Assembly: GCF_000968375.1 (NCBI RefSeq)
Contig: NZ_CP009933.1
Coordinates: forward strand, 5,456,001 to 5,520,000
DNA length: 64,000 nt
Direction: 5' to 3'
From: Clostridium scatologenes
Lineage (GTDB): Bacteria; Bacillota; Clostridia; Clostridiales; Clostridiaceae
Shown here: positions 36,728 to 46,236 of the stretch, one piece after another
Layout: each line of letters opens with the position of its first letter
How positions within the stretch are numbered: the first letter of the stretch is position 1
Notes under the pieces: model-generated
What the model was told of the DNA's origin: nothing
The model's input: the letters and a program-made list of their open reading frames with translations, nothing else
The model's database searches: none
Program-made: the position numbers and the translations under genes

Positions 36728-37801
36728 GTGGGATTATTGGGAGAAACATTGAAAGCAATTAATCCATCAAATAAAGAAGCTATAAAGTCAGCCTGGAATA
36801 GGATAGACAATCTTACAAAACCTATAGGAAGTTTAGGAGAATTAGAAGAAATATCTGCAAAAATGTCTGGTATTACAGGAAAAATGTATAATAAAATAAA
36901 TAAAAAAAATATAGTAATAATGTGTGCAGATAATGGTGTTTGTGAAGAAGGAGTAAGCTGTTGTGATCAAAGTGCTACTGCAACTGTTACTAATAATTTT
37001 ACTAGAGGGATAACAGGAGTATGCGTTTTGGCTAAATATGCTAAATCAGATATAACTGTTGTAGATGTTGGAGTTAATGAAGATTTTAACAATCCTAAAA
37101 TAATAAATAAAAAAGTAGTATATGGTACTAAAAATATGGCTAAGGAACCTGCAATGACTAGGGAAGAAGCTGTAAAAGCTATTGAAGCAGGAATAGAAGT
37201 TGTAGATAAGTTAGTTAAAGAAGGTTATGATTTGTTTGGCACAGGGGAAATGGGCATAGGAAATACTAGTACTAGCGCAGCAGTTTTAAGTGTGCTAACA
37301 GATCTTTCGGTAGATGTTGTGGCTGGAAAAGGTTCAGGACTCACAGAAGAACAATTTGTAAATAAGAAAAAAGTTATAGAGAAAGCTATAGAAATAAACA
37401 AGCCTAATAAAAATGATATTATAGATGTAATTTCTAAAGTGGGAGGCTTGGATATAGCAGGAATTTGTGGTTGCTTTTTAGGAGCAGCAAAAAATAGAGT
37501 GCCTATAGTTATAGATGGGTTAATATCTTCAGCAGCAGCACTTTGTGCATATAGATTAAATAATAGTGTCATAGATTTTATATTTCCTTCACATCTTTCA
37601 GCAGAACCTGGAGCAGTTTATATGATGAAAGAACTTAATTTAAAACCAATGCTTAATTTAGGAATGAGGTTGGGAGAAGGTTCTGGGTGTCCTCTTGCAT
37701 TTAATGTTATAGAAGCAGCTCTCGAAACTATGAATAATATGGCGACATTCCAAGAAGCAGCACTAAATAGTGAGTGTTATGTGGATATTAGAGAAAAGTA
37801 G
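36728..37801 (+). CDS. cobT: Nicotinate-nucleotide:dimethylbenzimidazole phosphoribosyltransferase
   Basis: A 357-residue enzyme that activates the lower-ligand base to its alpha-ribotide. Motifs NLTKPIGSLGELE, ADNGVCEEGVS, GEMGIGNTS and the catalytic-glutamate region RLGEGSGCPL are all present. Start is GTG at 36728 after AGGGGGAAG. Which base is used cannot be told here; no base-synthesis gene (bza, bluB) is in the window. Confidence 0.95.
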   Translation: MGLLGETLKAINPSNKEAIKSAWNRIDNLTKPIGSLGELEEISAKMSGITGKMYNKINKKNIVIMCADNGVCEEGVSCCDQSATATVTNNFTRGITGVCVLAKYAKSDITVVDVGVNEDFNNPKIINKKVVYGTKNMAKEPAMTREEAVKAIEAGIEVVDKLVKEGYDLFGTGEMGIGNTSTSAAVLSVLTDLSVDVVAGKGSGLTEEQFVNKKKVIEKAIEINKPNKNDIIDVISKVGGLDIAGICGCFLGAAKNRVPIVIDGLISSAAALCAYRLNNSVIDFIFPSHLSAEPGAVYMMKELNLKPMLNLGMRLGEGSGCPLAFNVIEAALETMNNMATFQEAALNSECYVDIREK

Positions 37802-37858
37802 TTTCGCAATATGTTTAAATTATAGATATGTCAATAAAAGCAGAATGGAGAATGAATT

Positions 37859-38479
37859 ATGGATTATATAAAAATTCCTATGGATATAGAAGAAAGAAGT
37901 TTTGAAATAATTGGAGAAGAAATGGGACCCCACAATTTTTCTGATAGGGAGCTTAAAATAGTAAAAAGAGTTATACATACCACAGCGGATTTTCAATATA
38001 AGGATTTAATTTATATAAGAGAAGGTGCTATAGATAGTGCACTAGAAATTCTAAAAAAAGGAACTACAATTTATACAGATACTAATATGGCTGCATCAGG
38101 TATAAATAAAGCTGCATTAAATAAGCTTAATAGCAAAGTAGAATGTTTTGTAGCTAGAGAAGATGTAACGCAAATAGCTAAAGAGAAAGGAATAACCCGT
38201 TCTATGGCAGCAGTGGAGAAGGCTGCAGCTGAAGGAGTAGAATTCTTCGTTTTTGGAAATGCACCTACAGCATTATTTAAGCTTATAGAGCTTACAAAAC
38301 AGGGAAAAGCAAATCCCAAATTCATAATAGGAGCTCCTGTTGGATTTGTAGGAGCGGCAGAATCTAAAGAAGAAATAGAGAAACTGGATGTTCCCATGAT
38401 AACAATAAGAGGAAGAAAAGGTGGAAGTGGTATAGCAGCTTGCATAGTAAATGCACTTATGTATATGATAGCTAGATAG
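37859..38479 (+). CDS. cbiC: Cobalt-precorrin-8 methylmutase
   Basis: A 206-residue mutase that moves the C-11 methyl to C-12, giving cobyrinate. The catalytic histidine is in KRVIHTTADF, and MAASGI, NAPTAL and GAPVGFVGA are family motifs. AATGGAGAA precedes the ATG. Confidence 0.95.
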   Translation: MDYIKIPMDIEERSFEIIGEEMGPHNFSDRELKIVKRVIHTTADFQYKDLIYIREGAIDSALEILKKGTTIYTDTNMAASGINKAALNKLNSKVECFVAREDVTQIAKEKGITRSMAAVEKAAAEGVEFFVFGNAPTALFKLIELTKQGKANPKFIIGAPVGFVGAAESKEEIEKLDVPMITIRGRKGGSGIAACIVNALMYMIAR

Positions 38480-38566
38480 TATCATATATAGGAATATAAA
38501 ATAGAAAGTTAACTTTGTCCTATGTCAATTGTCCTCTGAAAATATGTCCAGATAGAAGGTGAAAAT

Positions 38567-39655
38567 ATGCTTGATATGTATGTGAATTGTGATGGAAAAA
38601 GATTAAGGTGTGGATATACTACAGGATCTTGTGCAGCAGCAGCAGCAAAAGCAGCAACCAGGATGTTGTATTTTAATGAAGAATTAAAGGAAATAAAAAT
38701 AGATACACCTTATGGTATAGAGCTTTTAATTCCTATAGAAAAAATAAAAAAAGGTGAAGATTACATAGAATGTTGTGTAATAAAGGATGGTGGAGATGAT
38801 CCTGATGTTACAGATGGAATGGAAATATGGGCAAGAGCAGAAAAGAAGGAAAATGGTTATAGCTTAAAGGGTGGAATTGGAGTAGGCACTGTTTGCAGTG
38901 AAGGTTTATATGTGGCAAAGGGTGAGCCAGCTATAAATCCAGTACCAAGGAAAATGATTGAAAAAGAAGTAAAAGAAGTGCTTTTAAATGGTAGAGGGGT
39001 TGAAATAACTATATTCGTTCCTAAAGGAGAAGAAATAGCTAAAAAAACCTTTAATCCAAGACTCAATATACAGGGTGGAATATCTATATTAGGAACCACA
39101 GGTATAGTAAGGCCAATGTCAGAGGAGGCTCTTACCAAGTCCATAGAAATTGAGATTAATCAAAAAAGTATGAAAGGATATAAAGATTTAATACTTTTAT
39201 TTGGAAACATGGGCGAAAATATGGCTAAGAAACAGGGGCTTGATCCTAATAAGATGGTTATATTTTCTAACTATTTAGGATATGCATTGAATTTCTGTGT
39301 AGAAAAAGGTATCGAGAGTATAACTATAGTTGGACATATAGGTAAGTTATGTAAGGTTGCATCAGGGTGTTTTAACACTCATAGTAGAATATGTGATGTG
39401 AGATTGGAAACTTTAGCACTAGAACTTGCTTTAATGGGAAAAGATAGAGAACTTGTACAGCAGGTTTATAATCAAAAAACCACAGAAGGTGCTGTTAATT
39501 TTCTTGGAAATGGATATGAGGAACTATATAAAAACATTGGTATAAAAGTGAAAAATAAAATAGAACAGTATACTTATAATAGTATACAGGCAAATATTAT
39601 TATGTATTCTATGGATAGAGGAGTACTTTACAGTAGTATAGAAGAAGGTATTTAA
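38567..39655 (+). CDS. cbiD: Cobalt-precorrin-5B C1-methyltransferase
   Basis: A 362-residue protein beginning with the CbiD signature LRCGYTTGSCAAAAAKAA. It methylates C-1 after deacylation in the anaerobic route and is unlike the other corrin methyltransferases in fold. DGGDDPDVTDG and GTTGIVRPMSEEA are further family motifs. Good AGAAGGTG site. Confidence 0.95.
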   Translation: MLDMYVNCDGKRLRCGYTTGSCAAAAAKAATRMLYFNEELKEIKIDTPYGIELLIPIEKIKKGEDYIECCVIKDGGDDPDVTDGMEIWARAEKKENGYSLKGGIGVGTVCSEGLYVAKGEPAINPVPRKMIEKEVKEVLLNGRGVEITIFVPKGEEIAKKTFNPRLNIQGGISILGTTGIVRPMSEEALTKSIEIEINQKSMKGYKDLILLFGNMGENMAKKQGLDPNKMVIFSNYLGYALNFCVEKGIESITIVGHIGKLCKVASGCFNTHSRICDVRLETLALELALMGKDRELVQQVYNQKTTEGAVNFLGNGYEELYKNIGIKVKNKIEQYTYNSIQANIIMYSMDRGVLYSSIEEGI

Positions 39656-39656
39656 A

Positions 39657-40121
39657 GTGGAAAGTATTATATTGATTAAAAATATTGAAGACAAATATGT
39701 AATACAACTTGTTAATATTTTAAATAATGATAGTATGCTTTTATATGCTTTAGGCTCAAAGAAAAATAAAATATCAGAAGGAACTTTTACGGAGCATAAT
39801 AGAAAATGGTGTGAAAGCAGAAATGCTGAAATATTTGCTATTGTTTTAGATGATATTGCAATAGGAACAATATCATTAAGTCATCAAGATTTAGATAAGC
39901 ATATAGCGCAGATTGGCTATTGGATTGGAAGTAAATATTGGAGAAATGGATATACAAGTGAAGCATTTTTTCAAGTTCTAAATATTGCTAGAAAAAAAGG
40001 AATCAAATGTGTATCAGCTACAATTAAAAAAGATAATTTACCTTCTAAAAAAGTTTGGGAGAAATATGGAGCGAACATTAGGTTAGTAGATGATAGATAT
40101 AATGTTTCTATAACCTTATAA
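39657..40121 (+). CDS. GNAT-family acetyltransferase
   Basis: A 154-residue GNAT protein. The central strand and acetyl-CoA loop are recognisable (IGTISLSHQD, then IGYWIGSKYWRNGYTSEA, like RimJ-type enzymes) and the C-terminal KVWEKYGA is typical. The start is GTG at 39657, 1 bp after the cbiD stop, with AAGGT 8 bp upstream. It is not a known cobalamin gene, yet it is embedded between cbiD and cbiE with tight spacing. Substrate unknown. Confidence 0.8.
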   Translation: MESIILIKNIEDKYVIQLVNILNNDSMLLYALGSKKNKISEGTFTEHNRKWCESRNAEIFAIVLDDIAIGTISLSHQDLDKHIAQIGYWIGSKYWRNGYTSEAFFQVLNIARKKGIKCVSATIKKDNLPSKKVWEKYGANIRLVDDRYNVSITL

Positions 40122-40136
40122 AGGTGGTTTTGAGAA

Positions 40137-40775
40137 ATGGAGAGTAAAGTTTATATTGTTGGTATAGGTCCTGGAAACAAAGACTACATATTACCAAAAG
40201 CTATAGATACTTTAAAAAATTCTGATTTAATAATTGGATTTGAAAGAGCTGTGGAAAGTATTTACTTTATCAAGGAAGAAAAGCTTATAGTAAAAAAGCT
40301 TACAGATATATTGAAATTAATAAATTCTGAAGAGAATAAAAATATAGCTATAGTTGCATCAGGAGATCCTCTTTTTTATGGTATAACAGATTATTTAAAG
40401 AAAAATTACAAAGGTAACATAGAAATAGTTCCAGGATTAAGTTCTTTTCAATATATGATGAGCAAGATAGGAAAGAGCTGGCAGGGAGCTTTTTTAGGAA
40501 GTCTTCATGGAAGAGAAGATAATTTTCATGACATAGTGAGAGATAATGCTGTGTCTATATGGCTCACGGACAGCAAGCATTCACCAGCTTATATATGCAA
40601 AGAATTAAAAACAAAAGATATAAAAGCTAGAGTATACGTTGGAGAAAATTTATCCTACGAAGATGAAAAAATCACTATAGCAGATATAGAAGAAACGGAG
40701 TACATGAGCTTTAGCAATTTATGTGTAGTAGTAGTAGAAAACTTGGAGTACTATGTGGAGGAAAATGAAAAATGA
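40137..40775 (+). CDS. cbiE: Cobalt-precorrin-7 C5-methyltransferase
   Basis: A 212-residue tetrapyrrole methyltransferase with YIVGIGPGNKDYI at the start and ASGDPLFYG for SAM binding. It methylates C-5 and here is separate from CbiT, which it overlaps by 4 bp. Confidence 0.93.
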   Translation: MESKVYIVGIGPGNKDYILPKAIDTLKNSDLIIGFERAVESIYFIKEEKLIVKKLTDILKLINSEENKNIAIVASGDPLFYGITDYLKKNYKGNIEIVPGLSSFQYMMSKIGKSWQGAFLGSLHGREDNFHDIVRDNAVSIWLTDSKHSPAYICKELKTKDIKARVYVGENLSYEDEKITIADIEETEYMSFSNLCVVVVENLEYYVEENEK

Positions 40776-41338
40776 TTTATATAAGAGATGATGAATTTAT
40801 AAGAGGGGATTGCCCTATGACTAAGGAAGAGGTTAGAATTTTAAGCACTGCTAAGCTGGAGCTTAAAGAAGATTATAGAGTTTTGGATATAGGTGCGGGA
40901 ACAGGTTCTGTAAGTATACAAATTGCTAAAATTTGTCCAAAAGGTGAAGTAATAGCCATAGAGAAAGATGAGAAAGCTCTTGAGGTAATAAAATTAAATA
41001 AAGAAAAATTCCAAACTGACAATTTGAATATAGTAGAAGGAGAAGCAATGGGGGTAGAAAAAGACATACAAGCTCCTTTTGATGCTATATTTATAGGCGG
41101 CAGTGGTGGAAATATAGAAAAAATCATTGAAAATTATGATTTAAAGCTTAAAAAGGGAAAAAATATGGTATTGAATTTTATTACCATAGATAATTTATAT
41201 AAAGCTATGAATACATTGAAGGCTTTAGATTATAATGTTGAGTGCATGCAAATTTCTGTAAATAAAAATAGAGGAAAGAGCTATATGATGTTTTCAAATA
41301 ACAGCATATTTATTTTAACCGGAATAAAAACAAAATAG
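40772..41338 (+). CDS. cbiT: Cobalt-precorrin-6B C15-methyltransferase (decarboxylating)
   Basis: A 188-residue class I methyltransferase with LDIGAGTGSVSIQIA as the SAM loop and the N-terminal CbiT segment GDCPMTKEEVR. It methylates C-15 and removes the C-12 acetate carboxyl. It starts inside the end of cbiE (ATGA overlap). Confidence 0.94.
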   Translation: MIYIRDDEFIRGDCPMTKEEVRILSTAKLELKEDYRVLDIGAGTGSVSIQIAKICPKGEVIAIEKDEKALEVIKLNKEKFQTDNLNIVEGEAMGVEKDIQAPFDAIFIGGSGGNIEKIIENYDLKLKKGKNMVLNFITIDNLYKAMNTLKALDYNVECMQISVNKNRGKSYMMFSNNSIFILTGIKTK

Positions 41339-41378
41339 GTTAGTTTTTGTAAAAATAAAAAATAGGAGTGTAACAAGC

Positions 41379-42065
41379 ATGGAAAGTAAAGCAACAAAAT
41401 TAGGAACTCTATATGGTGTAGGAGTAGGACCAGGAGGAGAAGAACTTTTAACATTAAAAGCTGTAAATGTTATTAAAAAATGTGATGTTATAATAGCTCC
41501 ATCTGCTAAAGAAGGTGGAAATAGTATTGCCTTAGAAACTGCAAAAAACTTTATTACAGAAGATAAAGAGGTAATGGTAAAACATTTTCCTATGGGCGGA
41601 GCAGAGCAGGAAGAAAAAATTCATAAAGCTTTCAAAACCATTGAAGAAAAATTAAAACAAGGAAAGGATATTGCTTTTTTAACAATTGGAGATCCTTTTG
41701 TGTATAGTACATACATATACCTTTTAAAGTATATAAAAGATCATGGATATAATACAGAAACAGTACCTGGAATAACTTCATTTTGTGCTGGAGCAAGTAT
41801 TGCAGGTGAACCTATAGTTATAGGTGATGAAAGAGTTTTAATACTTCCAGCAAGTCAAGTAGATAAAATTACTGATGAAAAGTTTGTAGTAATAATGAAG
41901 GTTTATAGGGTTGAAGAAAAAGTATTAGATGTTTTAGATAAAAAAGGTTTCAAATATGTTTTTGTAAAAAGGGCATATAGAGAAGGTCAAGAAGTATTCA
42001 GAGATAGAGAAGAAATATTAAAAAATAAGGATTATATGTCACTTATAATAGCTCAAAGAGACTAA
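41379..42065 (+). CDS. cbiL: Cobalt-precorrin-2 C20-methyltransferase
   Basis: A 228-residue methyltransferase: YGVGVGPGGEELLTLKAV, TIGDPFVYSTY and PGITSFCAGAS match CbiL. It carries out the first methylation after cobalt insertion. ATAGGAGTG site. Confidence 0.94.
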   Translation: MESKATKLGTLYGVGVGPGGEELLTLKAVNVIKKCDVIIAPSAKEGGNSIALETAKNFITEDKEVMVKHFPMGGAEQEEKIHKAFKTIEEKLKQGKDIAFLTIGDPFVYSTYIYLLKYIKDHGYNTETVPGITSFCAGASIAGEPIVIGDERVLILPASQVDKITDEKFVVIMKVYRVEEKVLDVLDKKGFKYVFVKRAYREGQEVFRDREEILKNKDYMSLIIAQRD

Positions 42066-42084
42066 GGAAAAGGGGAGACTGATT

Positions 42085-42861
42085 ATGGAAAATGTAATAT
42101 ATTTTATAGGAGCAGGACCAGGAGATCCAGATTTAATAACTGTTAAGGGAAGAAACATATTAATAGAGGCTGATGTAATAATATATGCAGGTTCATTAGT
42201 AAGCAAGGAGCATTTTAAAAACTGTAAGGAAGGTGTAGAAATACACAATTCAGCATCAATGACATTAAATGAAGTTATAGATGTAATGAAGAAAGCTTAT
42301 AAAGAAAATAAAAAAATAGTTAGACTTCATACTGGAGACCCAGCTATATATGGTGCAATAAAAGAGCAAATGGATGAGCTCGAAAAATTTAATATACCTT
42401 ATGAAGTAGTTCCAGGAGTAAGTTCATTTACAGCAGCTGCATCTGCCATAAAAAGAGAATTTACACTTCCAAATGTAAGTCAAACTGTTATATTAACTAG
42501 GGTAGAAGGAAGAACTCCAGTACCAGAAAAAGAAAGCTTAGAAAAGTTAGCATCTATAGGTGCATCTATGGCATTATTCCTTTCTGTAAGCATGATAGAT
42601 AAAGTAGTTGAAAAGCTTAAAAAGGGATATGGAAGAAACGTTCCTATAGCTGTAATTCAAAGAGCTACTTGGGAAGATCAAAAATGTGTTATAGGAACTT
42701 TAGATGACATAGCTGAAAAGGTTAAAAAAGAGAATATAACAAAAACAGCTCAAATACTTGTAGGTGATTTTATAGACTGTGAATATAATAAGAGCCTTTT
42801 ATATGATGAAGGGTTCTCACATATGTTCAGAAAGGGAAAAGATGAAGATAGCAGTAATTAG
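42085..42861 (+). CDS. cbiF: Cobalt-precorrin-4 C11-methyltransferase
   Basis: A 258-residue methyltransferase with YFIGAGPGDPDLITVKG, HTGDPAIYGA and PGVSSFTAAAS. It adds the C-11 methyl. It overlaps cbiG by 20 bp. Confidence 0.94.
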   Translation: MENVIYFIGAGPGDPDLITVKGRNILIEADVIIYAGSLVSKEHFKNCKEGVEIHNSASMTLNEVIDVMKKAYKENKKIVRLHTGDPAIYGAIKEQMDELEKFNIPYEVVPGVSSFTAAASAIKREFTLPNVSQTVILTRVEGRTPVPEKESLEKLASIGASMALFLSVSMIDKVVEKLKKGYGRNVPIAVIQRATWEDQKCVIGTLDDIAEKVKKENITKTAQILVGDFIDCEYNKSLLYDEGFSHMFRKGKDEDSSN

Positions 42862-43825
42862 TGTAACTGAACAAGGAGATATTATTGCAGAAAAACTTAA
42901 GGAAAGTTTAGATATAGATCTATATTCCAGAGAAAGTGTAAAGAAAAGTGGTATAAAGGTTTTAACTGAAAAGATTATTAAAGAGTATAAGGCAATAATA
43001 TTTATAAGTTCTACAGGAATAGCAGTAAGAGCCATAGCAAATTATCTGGAGAGTAAGGATAAAGATCCAGCAATATTAGTTATAGATAGTAGCTCTAAGT
43101 TTGTTATAAGCTTACTTAGCGGACATTTAGGAGGAGCTAATGAATTAACTTTAAAGGTGGCAAATATACTTAAAAGCATTCCTGTTATAACAACTGCTAC
43201 AGATAATATGGGAGTTACTGCACCAGATATAATTGCAAAAAATTATGGACTTGTAATAGATGATCTTAATGATGCTAAAAAGATTGCGGCTTTATTGGTA
43301 GATAAAAAACAAGTGGCTTTTCTGGATAAGAAAAATATCATAACTTTGCCAAAAGGATATACTAGCAATATAAAAGAAGCTGAAGGGATTGTCTATGTTA
43401 CCCATAATTTAAAAGAAAACTCCGATATATATAAGGAAAATATGTTAAGGCTTATAAGAAAAGATATTATACTTGGAATAGGATGTAGAAAGGATTTTGA
43501 TCCAGAAATAATGAGAGATTCCGTAGATGATATTTTGTCAGAATACAATTTAGATAAAAGAGCAGTAAAGGCTGTTGCTACAGTGGAAATTAAAAAAAAT
43601 GAAAATGCCATATTAAAATTAGAAGAATATTTGGGATGTGAACTTAAAATATTTCCTTTAGAAGAAATAAGAAAAATACATCACAAATATGCAGGCAGTG
43701 ATTTTGTAGAAAAAACCATAGGGGTTAGGGCTGTATGTGAACCATGTGTTGAATTAATGGGCGCAGAACTAATTACAGAAAAAATAAAAGCTAATGGTAT
43801 GACTATTTGTATTGGTCAGATTTGA
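42842..43825 (+). CDS. cbiG: Cobalt-precorrin-5A hydrolase
   Basis: A 327-residue protein that opens the delta-lactone and releases acetaldehyde during ring contraction. It has the N-terminal CbiG domain (SLLSGHLGGANELT) and the C-terminal one (LGIGCRKD). The ATG at 42842 follows AAAGGG and lies inside cbiF; a longer frame from 42779 has no site. Confidence 0.93.
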   Translation: MKIAVISVTEQGDIIAEKLKESLDIDLYSRESVKKSGIKVLTEKIIKEYKAIIFISSTGIAVRAIANYLESKDKDPAILVIDSSSKFVISLLSGHLGGANELTLKVANILKSIPVITTATDNMGVTAPDIIAKNYGLVIDDLNDAKKIAALLVDKKQVAFLDKKNIITLPKGYTSNIKEAEGIVYVTHNLKENSDIYKENMLRLIRKDIILGIGCRKDFDPEIMRDSVDDILSEYNLDKRAVKAVATVEIKKNENAILKLEEYLGCELKIFPLEEIRKIHHKYAGSDFVEKTIGVRAVCEPCVELMGAELITEKIKANGMTICIGQI

Positions 43826-43850
43826 CCTTAGTGGAAGGATGTGTGTTCAT

Positions 43851-44567
43851 ATGGGAAAACTTTATGTTGTAGGAATTGGACCAGGTGGATTGGATTATAT
43901 GACTGTTAAATCAGTAAAAGCGTTAGAAGAAAGTGATATTATAGTAGGATATACTAAATATATAGAATTTATAAAACCTATTATAAAGGATAAGGTTGTA
44001 TTTTCTACAGGAATGCGCGGTGAAGTAGAAAGATGTAAAAAGGCACTTGAATTGTCAAAGGATAAGGTAGTTTCTATAGTGAGTACAGGAGATGCTGGAA
44101 TTTATGGAATGGCAGGACTTATATTAGAAATGAAAAATGATGAAGACGTGGAAATAATACCTGGAGTTACAGCATCTTCAGCAGCAGCTTCAGTTGTAGG
44201 AGCACCACTTATGCATGATAACTGCAATATAAGTTTAAGTGATCTTATGACACCTTATGATCTCATAAAAAAGAGAGTTGAATTAGCAGCACAGGGAGAT
44301 TTTATTATTTCATTATATAATCCTAAAAGTAATGGAAGACCTCTCTATTTAAAGGAGTGTATGGAGTTAATAAAAAAATACAGGTCAGGAAATACACCAG
44401 TTGCTGTAGTTAAAAATGCTTTAAGAGATGGCGAGGAAAAAAAATTATTTACAATAGATTCTTTTGATGATGTTAATGTAGATATGTTTTCAATTGTAAT
44501 AGTAGGTAATACTAAAAGTTATATAAAAGATAATAAATTTGTAACTCCTAGAGGATACAGTGTTTAA
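43851..44567 (+). CDS. cbiH: Cobalt-precorrin-3 C17-methyltransferase
   Basis: A 238-residue methyltransferase (LYVVGIGPGGLDYMT, STGDAGIYGMAG, PGVTASSAAAS) that methylates C-17 and drives ring contraction. The ATG at 43851 follows AGGATG; an ATG at 43839 is in frame but overlaps that site. Confidence 0.93.
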   Translation: MGKLYVVGIGPGGLDYMTVKSVKALEESDIIVGYTKYIEFIKPIIKDKVVFSTGMRGEVERCKKALELSKDKVVSIVSTGDAGIYGMAGLILEMKNDEDVEIIPGVTASSAAASVVGAPLMHDNCNISLSDLMTPYDLIKKRVELAAQGDFIISLYNPKSNGRPLYLKECMELIKKYRSGNTPVAVVKNALRDGEEKKLFTIDSFDDVNVDMFSIVIVGNTKSYIKDNKFVTPRGYSV

Positions 44568-44601
44568 TTAATAATTAAGAGTTAGAAATGGAGAATTTGG
44601 T

Positions 44602-45399
44602 ATGGAAAAAAAAGGTATATTAGTAGTAAGTTTTGGAACAAGTATTCCACAAGCTTTTGAACTTTGTATTGAAAGTACAGAAAATAGAATAAAAGAATGT
44701 TTTCCAGAATATGAAATAAGAAGAGCATTTACTTCTTATATGATAATTAAAAAGTTAAAAGAAGAAAATAAACTTTTCATAGATACTGTGGAAGAGGCAT
44801 TAGAAAAAATGAATGCTGATGGTTTTGATGAAATTTATGTTCAGCCATTACATATCATGCCTGGAGATGAATATGATAAAATAGTAAATGGAGTAAATAA
44901 ATATAAAGATACCTTTTCTAAATTAGTTTTTGGAAGACCAATTTTATATAGAGAAAATGATTATAAGATAGCAGTAAATGCGCTAAAAAAACAACTTCCA
45001 GCCATGAGTAAAAATCATGCAGTAATGCTTATGGGACACGGATCAGTTCATCCAGCTAATTCTAGTTATGCATTACTTAGATGCATATTAGAAGATGAAG
45101 GATTGGATAATGTGTATGTAGGGACAGTGGAAGGATATCCTATTTTAGATAATTTAGTTCCAAAGATGAAGCAGAAGGGTATAGAAGAGGTTACATTAAT
45201 GCCTTTTATGTTAGTTGCAGGAGATCATGCTATTAATGATATGGCAGGAGAAGAAGATTCGTGGAAAATTCAATTAGAAGAAGAGGGATTTAAGGTTAAT
45301 GTGTATTTACATGGATTAGGTGAAAATAAAGCTTTTCAGGATATATATGTAGAGCATATTAAAGATTCTATAAATGGCAATCCACTATTAAGTAAATAG
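44602..45399 (+). CDS. cbiK: Sirohydrochlorin cobaltochelatase (anaerobic)
   Basis: A 265-residue class II chelatase that inserts cobalt into sirohydrochlorin. Metal-binding histidines are in VQPLHIMPGDEY and LMGHGSVHPANS. The start VVSFGTSIPQA is typical of CbiK rather than CbiX. No signal peptide is present, so it is cytosolic. Confidence 0.94.
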   Translation: MEKKGILVVSFGTSIPQAFELCIESTENRIKECFPEYEIRRAFTSYMIIKKLKEENKLFIDTVEEALEKMNADGFDEIYVQPLHIMPGDEYDKIVNGVNKYKDTFSKLVFGRPILYRENDYKIAVNALKKQLPAMSKNHAVMLMGHGSVHPANSSYALLRCILEDEGLDNVYVGTVEGYPILDNLVPKMKQKGIEEVTLMPFMLVAGDHAINDMAGEEDSWKIQLEEEGFKVNVYLHGLGENKAFQDIYVEHIKDSINGNPLLSK

Positions 45400-45438
45400 G
45401 ATATTTCTTATATACTTTAAAGATTGGAGATTTTTGAT

Positions 45439-46224
45439 ATGATAGGTTTAATTCTTGGAACGTCAGAGGGAAAGAGTATACTATCTCTTTTGAATAAATT
45501 TACTAAAGATATTTTAATATCTACAGCTACTGAATATGGTGGAGAATTACTGCAAAACTATAAGTATGCATATTTAAATACAAAACCTTTAAACTTAGAA
45601 GGATTAAAGGAATTATTTAAAAAAAAGGGTATAAGGATACTTGTAGACGCTTCACACCCTTATGCAGTAGAAATTACTGATAATGCTATTAAAGCTTGCA
45701 GTGAGTTAAATATAGAATATGTAAGATATGAAAGAGCATCCTGCGTAGATAAATTTAAAGACCATGAAAAAGTTATAGAAGTAGAAAATTACGAAGGGCT
45801 TTATGATAAATTAAAGTATATAAAGGGAAATATACTTAATACCAGCGGAAGTAGAAATTTAGATAAAATATTATCTTTGAATATAGAAAATAGAATAGTT
45901 CATAGAGTATTGCCTTCTGTAAAAGTTATGGATGAATGTTTAAGTAAAGGTGTAAAAATTGATGATATAATAGCTATAAAAGGACCTATAAGCTATAATT
46001 TAAATTGTGCTTTTATAAAAGAATATGAAGCAAAAGCTATGATATTAAAAGATAGTGGAATTCAAGGTGGAACAGAGGAAAAAATAAAAGCATGTGTAGA
46101 TAACGATATATATGCTTTCATAATAGAGAGAAACACAAGAAAGTATAAAACTATTTTTTATGATGAGGAAAATTTAGTACAATATATTATAGAAAAACTT
46201 AAATCAACAAAAACTAAAATGTAA
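45439..46224 (+). CDS. cbiJ: Cobalt-precorrin-6A reductase
   Basis: A 261-residue NADH-dependent reductase. It starts MIGLILGTSEG and has DASHPYAVEIT, both family motifs, and a late GIQGGTEEKIKA segment. ATG 45439 is preferred to TTG 45424, which forms part of the TTGGAG ribosome site. Confidence 0.92.
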   Translation: MIGLILGTSEGKSILSLLNKFTKDILISTATEYGGELLQNYKYAYLNTKPLNLEGLKELFKKKGIRILVDASHPYAVEITDNAIKACSELNIEYVRYERASCVDKFKDHEKVIEVENYEGLYDKLKYIKGNILNTSGSRNLDKILSLNIENRIVHRVLPSVKVMDECLSKGVKIDDIIAIKGPISYNLNCAFIKEYEAKAMILKDSGIQGGTEEKIKACVDNDIYAFIIERNTRKYKTIFYDEENLVQYIIEKLKSTKTKM

Positions 46225-46236
46225 AGGGTGTATTTT

